Origin: Chloroflexota bacterium
GTDB taxonomy: Bacteria; Chloroflexota; Anaerolineae; Promineifilales; Promineifilaceae
Reading direction: 5' to 3'
Length of the DNA: 10,825 bases
Assembly: GCA_008501785.1 (NCBI GenBank)
Contig: QQUD01000207.1
Location: 1 to 10,825 of the forward strand
Shown here in pieces: positions 1-4,118 of the stretch. Under the pieces are notes generated by a model, which saw only the letters and a list, made by a program, of their open reading frames with translations, was not told where the DNA came from and ran no database searches. The translations under genes were made by a program, and so were the position numbers. Positions within the stretch are counted from its first letter, which is position 1. Each line of letters begins with the position of its first letter.

Positions 1-42
1 CGTGTATTGGGTAAGCTTTCGCTCGCTTTAGTAGACCCTATT

Positions 43-70
43 TTCCTTATATAGAATGTTCTGATATATT
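43..70 (+). promoter_or_regulatory. candidate promoter of the DUF1638 gene
   Basis: A TTCCTT hexamer at 43-48 is followed, after a 16-base spacer, by TATATT at 65-70 in very AT-rich DNA about 40 bases before the start codon. This fits a weak sigma-70-type promoter. AT-rich DNA produces such matches easily, and nothing else in the sequence confirms it. Confidence 0.28.
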
Positions 71-110
71 ACAAATATATTTCAAAACTGCCAACTTTTT
101 TGGAGAATTG

Positions 111-719
111 ATGACAACTGCACTGATTATTTGTGGCGCATTGGCCCGAGAAGTTTTAGATATTGTCAATAAACATGATTGGGATGCACAGGTATTTGGC
201 ATTCCCGCCCTGGATCACATGTTTCCAGAACGCATCGCACCTGATGTTGAGAAAAAATTTTTGCAAATTAAAGCAGATCACGAGCGAACCGTTGTTGTGT
301 TTGGCGACTGTGGCTCAAGGGGGGCGTTGGATGCGATGTTGGAGAAGCATCAACTTGAGCGCATCGACGGGCCACACTGTTATGAAATGTATGGCGGCAC
401 CCTTTTTCAGGATTTGATGGATGAAGAACCGGGTACTTTTTTCCTGACCGATTTTTTGGTACGTGGATTTGAAGGGTTGGTGGTAAAGGGGATGGGGTTG
501 GATCGTTTTCCTCATTTAAAAAAAGATTATTTTTACAATTACAGACGGCTGGTTTATTTTGTGCAAAATGAATCATCTGAATTGGTCGAGAAAGCCCGTG
601 AAGTTGCCGACTATTTGGAACTTCCACTGGAAATTCGCGTCACGGGTTATGGTTTGTTGGAAGAGCGATTGGTGGCGATGATGGCGAATACGGCCGTTTC
701 TCCATCCAATACCCCATAA
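111..719 (+). CDS. DUF1638 domain-containing protein
   Basis: The product is a 202-residue soluble protein that I recognise as the DUF1638 family. Biochemical function is not established. From general knowledge, members are often found beside corrinoid and methylamine/betaine methyl-transfer genes in methanogens and anaerobic bacteria. ATG at 111 is preferred over the TTG at 108 because GGAG at 102-105 lies at normal distance from it. The N-terminus is a short hydrophobic strand with Cys8, then VVVFGDCGSRGAL around residues 61-73 (Cys67) and PHCYEMYGG at 88-96 (Cys90). These three cysteines could bind a metal or cofactor, which is inference. There is no signal peptide or membrane segment. It lies 158 bases upstream of soxB on the same strand, which fits a role in one-carbon or N-methyl compound metabolism. 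Family assignment is fairly sure; role is open. Confidence 0.82.
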   Translation: MTTALIICGALAREVLDIVNKHDWDAQVFGIPALDHMFPERIAPDVEKKFLQIKADHERTVVVFGDCGSRGALDAMLEKHQLERIDGPHCYEMYGGTLFQDLMDEEPGTFFLTDFLVRGFEGLVVKGMGLDRFPHLKKDYFYNYRRLVYFVQNESSELVEKAREVADYLELPLEIRVTGYGLLEERLVAMMANTAVSPSNTP

Positions 720-877
720 CATTTCATCAATTCATCCACAAAAAACGGCAAATCATCCACCCTCGTTAGCGCATCATTACCGTATAGTATCCTCATTCGT
801 GGGTTAAGACGCTGTCTTGGCCTGGTGAATTGGCTTGGACAAAAACAGCGTTTTGTCCTACGAAAGAGGAGTGTGCT
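720..877 (+). promoter_or_regulatory. soxB upstream region with two small hairpins
   Basis: This 158-base gap holds two inverted repeats. AAGAC/GTCTT (816-820 and 824-828) encloses GCT. A perfect 8-bp pair GGACAAAA/TTTTGTCC (837-844 and 851-858) encloses a 6-base loop and ends just before the soxB ribosome binding site (AAGAGGAG, 864-871). Neither has a T tract, so they are not classical terminators. They could be an operator or an mRNA structure that affects soxB translation. No known riboswitch is recognised. The first 60 bases after 719 are strikingly poor in G, part of the skew switch after the palindrome at 691. Confidence 0.35.
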
Positions 878-2116
878 ATGTCGATTAAGCTGATAAGACA
901 AGTGTTGAAAGAGAAACGGCCGTTACCCCGTATGTGGCACAATCATGAACTAAAAGAAAGTTACGATGTCGTGATCATTGGTGGTGGAGGGCATGGGTTG
1001 GCCTGTGCCTATTACCTGGCCAAAGATCATGGGATTACGAATGTGGCAGTGCTGGAGAAAAACTATATTGGGTCTGGTGGTAGTGGTCGCAACACCGCCA
1101 TCGTGCGTAGCAACTACCTGACTCCCGCTGGTGTCCGTTTTTATGACGAAAGTTTGAAGCTGTATGAGCAAATGTCAGTGGAATTCGATTTCAATGTCAT
1201 GCTTAGTCAGCGTGGACATTTGACATTGGCCCACACAGACGGCGCAATGCGTACCATGCGCCGCCGTGCCGAAGTCAATCTGCTGCAAGGTGTTGAATCA
1301 AGCGTGATCAACCCCAAGAAAATCAAAAAGCTGTGTCCGCCAATTGACGTAAGTGCGCATCCACGCTACCCGATTATGGGGGCGCTGTACCATCCACGAG
1401 GCGGCATTATGCGTCATGATGCGGTGGTGTGGGGGTACGCTCATCATGCCGACAGGATGGGTGTACACATTCACCAACTCACGGCTGCCACCGGCATCAA
1501 CGTACAAAATAATAAGGTGGTTGGTGTTGAAACCAATCGGGGTACGATTCAAACGGGCATGGTACTGAACGCGACGGCAGGTTGGTCTTCGCTCATTGCT
1601 GATATGGCAGGTGTCAAATTACCCATTACCACTTACCCTTTGCAAGCGCTTGTCACTGAACCGCTAAAGCCGTTTCTTGATGTCGTGATTGTGTCTGGCA
1701 GTTTGCACATTTACATTAGCCAGTCGGACCGAGGTGAACTGGTGATGGGCGCTTCGGTTGATCCGTATACGTCGTACTCGATGCGTGGTTCGCTGGGGTT
1801 CACGGAAGGATTGGCAGGCCATATGCTGGAACTGTTTCCCAGCCTGAGCCATGTGCGCGTGATGCGTCAATGGGCGGGTCTGTGCGACATGACGCCGGAT
1901 TACAGCCAGATTATGGGTTTTACGCCGGTTGAAGGGTTTGTGGTTGATGTGGGGTGGGGAACGTATGGGTTTAAAGCGATTCCTTCGTCTGGTAAGCGAA
2001 TGGCGGAGCTGATTGCTACGAATGAGGTGCCGGAGTTGATACGGCCGTTTCGCCTTTCGCGCTTTTATGAAAATGATCCGGTGGGGGAGAAGGGTGCGGC
2101 GTCGGTGGGGAAGTAG
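878..2116 (+). CDS. soxB: sarcosine oxidase subunit beta
   Basis: This is the flavoprotein beta subunit (412 residues, usual size) of heterotetrameric sarcosine oxidase, a cytosolic enzyme of glycine betaine/creatine/sarcosine catabolism. It oxidises the N-methyl group of sarcosine, yielding glycine, H2O2 and, with the alpha subunit, 5,10-methylenetetrahydrofolate. It is a DAO-family FAD protein. The dinucleotide-binding motif GGGGHG is at residues 35-40, followed by the acidic strand end LEKNYIGSGGSGRNT at 59-73. The segment GGIMRHDAVVWGYA around 175-188 places His180 where the family carries its covalent FMN (His173-type residue; assignment by motif). The C-terminal VGWGTYGFKAIPSSGKRM is the typical flavin-binding end. 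ATG at 878 is chosen over an upstream GTG at 830 because AAGAGGAG lies 6 bases before it and the family alignment begins there. Two ACGGCCGT palindromes lie inside (917, 2042). Downstream, soxD is displaced about 620 bases by an inserted gene and repeats. Confidence 0.95.
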   Translation: MSIKLIRQVLKEKRPLPRMWHNHELKESYDVVIIGGGGHGLACAYYLAKDHGITNVAVLEKNYIGSGGSGRNTAIVRSNYLTPAGVRFYDESLKLYEQMSVEFDFNVMLSQRGHLTLAHTDGAMRTMRRRAEVNLLQGVESSVINPKKIKKLCPPIDVSAHPRYPIMGALYHPRGGIMRHDAVVWGYAHHADRMGVHIHQLTAATGINVQNNKVVGVETNRGTIQTGMVLNATAGWSSLIADMAGVKLPITTYPLQALVTEPLKPFLDVVIVSGSLHIYISQSDRGELVMGASVDPYTSYSMRGSLGFTEGLAGHMLELFPSLSHVRVMRQWAGLCDMTPDYSQIMGFTPVEGFVVDVGWGTYGFKAIPSSGKRMAELIATNEVPELIRPFRLSRFYENDPVGEKGAASVGK

Positions 2117-2128
2117 GGAGGGGGATTA

Positions 2129-2212
2129 GTGGAGAGTGGTTAGTGGTGGGTGATTAGTGGTTAGTGGTGAGTGGAGGGTGATTAGTGGTGAGTGGAGAGT
2201 GGAGAGTGGAGG
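2129..2212 (+). repeat. heptanucleotide tandem array, left (12 units GTGRNNN)
   Basis: Twelve consecutive 7-base units fit in perfect register: GTGGAGA, GTGGTTA, GTGGTGG, GTGATTA, GTGGTTA, GTGGTGA, GTGGAGG, GTGATTA, GTGGTGA, GTGGAGA, GTGGAGA, GTGGAGG. They begin 12 bases after the soxB stop codon. The array resembles the short tandemly repeated heptanucleotide (STRR) sequences known from filamentous cyanobacteria. Its last unit, with the bases after it, forms the purine-rich ribosome binding site of the following gene. A shorter array of the reverse-complement units lies just behind that gene. Confidence 0.9.
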
Positions 2213-2221
2213 AGGGGTTTT

Positions 2222-2596
2222 GTGAATGATAATAGGCGAGTTCAGAGTTATCGGGATTTGATTGTATGGCAGAAATCTATTGAGTTGGTGAAGAATGTAT
2301 ATTGCCTTATTCGGAATTTTCCAAAATTTGAAACGTATGGATTGTCTGACCAATTACGGCGCAGCAGCGTATCAGTTCCTTCGAATATTGCAGAAGGGCA
2401 GGCGCGGCAGCATACTGGTGAATTTAGGCAATTTTTATACATTTCCCTCGGCTCAATTGCAGAAGTAGACACACAGATCATCATCGCAGAACAACTGAAT
2501 TATATTTCTGATTTGGAAGCTAAAGATATTCAAAAACTAATTATTGAAATCCAAAAAATGCTGAGAAAACTAATTGTTCGATTACCAAACCACTAA
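2222..2596 (+). CDS. four helix bundle protein (23S rRNA IVP/S23 type)
   Basis: The 124-residue product matches the four-helix-bundle family often named S23 or 23S rRNA intervening-sequence protein. Diagnostic stretches are YRDLIVWQKSIELV near the N-terminus, FPKFETYGLSDQLRRSSVS in the middle, PSNIAEGQAR, and the GSIAEVDTQIIIAEQL helix. Members are small all-helical proteins with no settled enzymatic activity; relatives assemble as pentamers and some (Avd) serve diversity-generating retroelements. No reverse transcriptase or template repeat is seen here. The GTG start at 2222 is chosen because GGAGGAGGGG (2208-2217) lies 4 bases upstream; in-frame starts further upstream would be inside the heptad array. 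The stop codon TAA (2594-2596) is the first triplet of the right-hand heptad array. The gene is an insertion between soxB and soxD and has nothing obvious to do with sarcosine. No ACGGCCGT copies are present. Confidence 0.9.
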   Translation: MNDNRRVQSYRDLIVWQKSIELVKNVYCLIRNFPKFETYGLSDQLRRSSVSVPSNIAEGQARQHTGEFRQFLYISLGSIAEVDTQIIIAEQLNYISDLEAKDIQKLIIEIQKMLRKLIVRLPNH

Positions 2597-2621
2597 TCAC
2601 TAACCACTAATCACTAATCAC
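2594..2621 (-). repeat. heptanucleotide array, right (inverted, 4 units)
   Basis: Four units TAATCAC, TAACCAC, TAATCAC, TAATCAC lie in register. Read on the minus strand they are GTGATTA and GTGGTTA, units that also occur in the left array at 2136-2184. The gene between is therefore bracketed by inverted copies of one heptad family. The array supplies the stop codon of the four-helix-bundle gene and abuts the next repeat element at 2621. Confidence 0.85.
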
Positions 2622-2720
2622 TAGTACCGTAACTTTCTAAAAATGTAGGGCGATTTGATAAATCGCCACTCTGGGCGAATTGCCAATTCACCCTACAAAA
2701 TCATAAAGTTGAGGTACTAG
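2621..2720. repeat. MITE-like 100-bp element with nested inverted repeats
   Basis: The outer 16-base arms, CTAGTACCGTAACTTT at 2621-2636 and AAAGTTGAGGTACTAG at 2705-2720, are inverted copies matching at 14 of 16 positions. Inside, TGTAGGG (2644-2650) pairs with CCCTACA (2691-2697). Between these lie two further hairpins: GGCGATTT/AAATCGCC (2649-2667) and GGGCGAATT/AATTCACCC (2673-2693, imperfect). There is no coding capacity, so it would be a non-autonomous element or a REP/BIME-like structure. It ends 18 bases before the soxD start codon. A related double hairpin occurs at 3126-3184. Confidence 0.75.
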
Positions 2721-2738
2721 AAAGGAACGGGTAAGAAG

Positions 2739-3011
2739 ATGATTCGAATAGATTGTCCTAATTGTGGGGTGCGGAATTCGAGTGAGTTTCGGTTTGGTGG
2801 CGAGTATAATCCACGCCCCAAAAACATGAAGGAAGTAACGAACGTGGAATGGACGGATTATGTTTTTCTGCGGGGAAACAAACTTGGGGTGCAAAAAGAG
2901 TGGTGGTATCACCGGGCAGGATGCGGCATGTGGTTCCTGGCAGAGCGGCATACCAAATCAAATGAAGTAATCAAGACTTACATGTGGAAACCGGGAACGG
3001 CAATGGAATGA
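2739..3011 (+). CDS. soxD: sarcosine oxidase subunit delta
   Basis: The 90-residue product is the small zinc-binding delta subunit of heterotetrameric sarcosine oxidase. CPNCG at residues 6-10 supplies Cys6 and Cys9; YHRAGCGMWF at 57-66 supplies His58 and Cys62. This matches the three-cysteine, one-histidine zinc site of the family, and length is normal. The subunit has no known catalysis; it binds the alpha subunit. The Shine-Dalgarno is poor: AAAGGA at 2721-2726 lies 12 bases before the ATG, right behind the repeat element, so the insertion may have altered the original leader. It belongs directly behind soxB in the usual operon but is separated here by the four-helix-bundle gene and two repeats. 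Confidence 0.94.
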   Translation: MIRIDCPNCGVRNSSEFRFGGEYNPRPKNMKEVTNVEWTDYVFLRGNKLGVQKEWWYHRAGCGMWFLAERHTKSNEVIKTYMWKPGTAME

Positions 3012-3207
3012 CCAAGATGGATAAAGGACAGAGCAAAACATCGCCGACAATTTTAGTTGCCATTTCTTATGAATGGCATTCTGAGATTTGGGCATGGTTC
3101 AGAAACCGAAGAAACTTGCTTAACGAATTGTAAGGCGATTTTGTAAATCGCCCAGAGAACGATTTGCAAAATCGTTCTACAATTTGTAAAGATAGTTTTG
3201 AGTCAAA
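3012..3207 (+). other. gap after soxD with a 38-codon ORF of doubtful status
   Basis: An ORF from ATG 3017 to TAA 3131-3133 (38 codons) starts 6 bases behind soxD. It has no recognisable motif and no clear ribosome binding site, and its stop lies in the following repeat. It may be a remnant of the displaced soxD-soxA junction. The rest of the gap is the double-hairpin repeat at 3126-3184 and a short leader. Confidence 0.3.
3126..3184. repeat. double-hairpin repeat, second copy of the GGCGATTT family
   Basis: The outer arms AATTGTA (3126-3132) and TACAATT (3178-3184) enclose two hairpins: GGCGATT/AATCGCC (3134-3152) and a perfect 9-bp stem GAACGATTT/AAATCGTTC with loop GCA (3157-3177). Architecture and first hairpin match those inside the element at 2621-2720, so the two are members of one dispersed family. 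No poly-T follows. Confidence 0.75.
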
Positions 3208-3402
3208 ATGAACCATGCCGAGATTTGTCATTATCTTGAGTCGAGTGGATTTGTTTTGCTTCCCGCATCAATGTGGGAAGAGACTGTTTCTATTATTGAG
3301 AAAGCACCCCTCGATGGGAATATCATTATTTCGGATTGGGCAGCAACCGTTGGTAACAAGAATGGATTAAAATCAGTTTTGCGAGCGCAGGCATCAAATT
3401 GA
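3208..3402 (+). CDS. hypothetical small protein
   Basis: This 64-codon ORF begins with ATG 24 bases behind the double hairpin and ends 22 bases before the end of the convergent mazF-like gene. I do not recognise the product. It is mixed-charge and probably globular (start MNHAEICHYLESSGFVLLP, end SVLRAQASN), with no membrane segment or metal-binding cluster. No Shine-Dalgarno is evident. It could be a genuine small gene brought in with the toxin-antitoxin pair, or the 5' remnant of a longer gene cut by that insertion. Codon content looks plausible for coding but is not decisive. Confidence 0.4.
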   Translation: MNHAEICHYLESSGFVLLPASMWEETVSIIEKAPLDGNIIISDWAATVGNKNGLKSVLRAQASN

Positions 3403-3424
3403 AACTGGTTTCTGCTTTAGAAGA

Positions 3425-3778
3425 TTAAATGGAGACGAGACCAAGGCTGATTTTGATGGCTTCATCAACTTTTTGCATAGTTGCTGGAGCAATATGTCCC
3501 CAATATTGGCCGAAACGCAAATGGTCAACTGTACGGATTTGATTGAGAAGAATGATCGAATTATTTGTCAATCCACCTTCTGGAAATTTTATAGCAACAT
3601 TCACACGAAATTTGGCTTTGTCGCCGCTGATAATCGGTGCAACAATGATTGTTGGGCTGTGGAGATTGCCAATATCGTTTTGGATAACGAGTGCTGGGCG
3701 AAGTTTTCCCTGTTCTGATCCGCGCACCGGTTCAAAATCGACGGAAAAAATATCTCCTCTACGAATCCTTCTCGTCAT
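3425..3778 (-). CDS. mazF: MazF/PemK-family toxin (endoribonuclease)
   Basis: The 117-residue product is a MazF-type mRNA interferase, a toxin that cleaves RNA when its antitoxin is lost. It resembles Bacillus subtilis MazF closely: RRGDIFSVDF near the start, GSEQGKLRPALVIQND (residues 20-35, with Arg27 at the catalytic arginine), SPTIIVAPIIS (41-51), ILLNQIRTVDHLRFGQ and KVDEAIKISLGL at the end. The threonine that matters in B. subtilis MazF (Thr48) aligns with Ile50 here, followed by Ser51, so activity is not certain. The start at 3778 is preferred over an in-frame ATG at 3811: it follows GGAGGAA on the minus strand, overlaps the antitoxin gene by 20 bases (normal for these pairs), and MTRRIRRGD matches the family start. 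It is antisense to the sox genes. Confidence 0.92.
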   Translation of the reverse strand: MTRRIRRGDIFSVDFEPVRGSEQGKLRPALVIQNDIGNLHSPTIIVAPIISGDKAKFRVNVAIKFPEGGLTNNSIILLNQIRTVDHLRFGQYWGHIAPATMQKVDEAIKISLGLVSI

Positions 3779-4052
3779 GAGGCAGTTCCTCCCCTTCATA
3801 TGGCGGTACATGCGTCAACCAATCTTCATTATCAGCAGCCTCCAATTTTTTGGTGAAGGCCAGGGATTCTTCGGCTGTCGCCTTATAGCCAGCAACCAAT
3901 TCTTCGCGCAAAATTTGGCGGCGCTTCTTCTCAATAAAATATTCAACTGCCTCAGCCACAAATTTGCTTTGCCCGCGTGGCGGGGCCATTTCGCGGATTG
4001 CTTCTATCAAACTGCGCGGCAGGGTCAGCGTTACTTTTTCTTTTGCAGTCAT
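3759..4052 (-). CDS. ribbon-helix-helix antitoxin of the MazF pair
   Basis: This 97-residue protein has an N-terminal ribbon-helix-helix DNA-binding domain: KVTLTLPRSLIEAIREMA at about 6-23, then KFVAEAVEYFIEKKRR. An acidic, flexible C-terminus (rich in E and D, ending PHDEKDS) follows, as expected for the part that wraps and inhibits the toxin. It is transcribed first and its end overlaps the toxin start, so the two are translationally coupled. The ribosome binding site GGAGGTG (minus strand, 4058-4064) is strong, so antitoxin should be made in excess. It probably represses its own promoter through the direct repeats at 4075-4091. Confidence 0.9.
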   Translation of the reverse strand: MTAKEKVTLTLPRSLIEAIREMAPPRGQSKFVAEAVEYFIEKKRRQILREELVAGYKATAEESLAFTKKLEAADNEDWLTHVPPYEGEELPHDEKDS

Positions 4053-4074
4053 TTAAACACCTCCAACAATACAG

Positions 4075-4096
4075 CGTATTTACCGTATTTATTATA
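4075..4096 (-). promoter_or_regulatory. antitoxin promoter -10 box and candidate operator
   Basis: On the minus strand a perfect TATAAT (4091-4096) is followed at once by two direct copies of TAAATACG (4084-4091 and 4075-4082), 9 bases apart. Direct repeats of this length overlapping the -10 and start region suit an RHH antitoxin operator. No convincing -35 box lies at the right distance. Within the same 66-base divergent gap soxA would need its own promoter; I see no convincing one on the + strand. Confidence 0.45.
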
Positions 4097-4118
4097 CAAC
4101 TATTGACAAGGTAAGTCT

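Noticed and set aside
2126..2353. 75-codon minus-strand ORF over the heptad array
   Set aside because: Its C-terminal part is the translated tandem repeat and its N-terminal part is antisense to the four-helix-bundle gene.
2222..2596. Diversity-generating retroelement accessory gene (avd)
   Set aside because: The protein family is related, but no reverse transcriptase, template/variable repeat pair or target gene is present in the window.
2129..2621. CRISPR array
   Set aside because: Units are 7 bases in direct succession with no spacers, and no cas gene is nearby.
3017..3133. 38-codon ORF behind soxD as a real gene
   Set aside because: No motif, no clear ribosome binding site, and its stop falls in a repeat; kept only as a doubtful note in the gap entry.
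3543..4106. 187-codon + strand ORF opposite the toxin-antitoxin pair
   Set aside because: The minus strand encodes two clear family members with good ribosome binding sites. The + strand reading has no recognisable domain and is a shadow of them.
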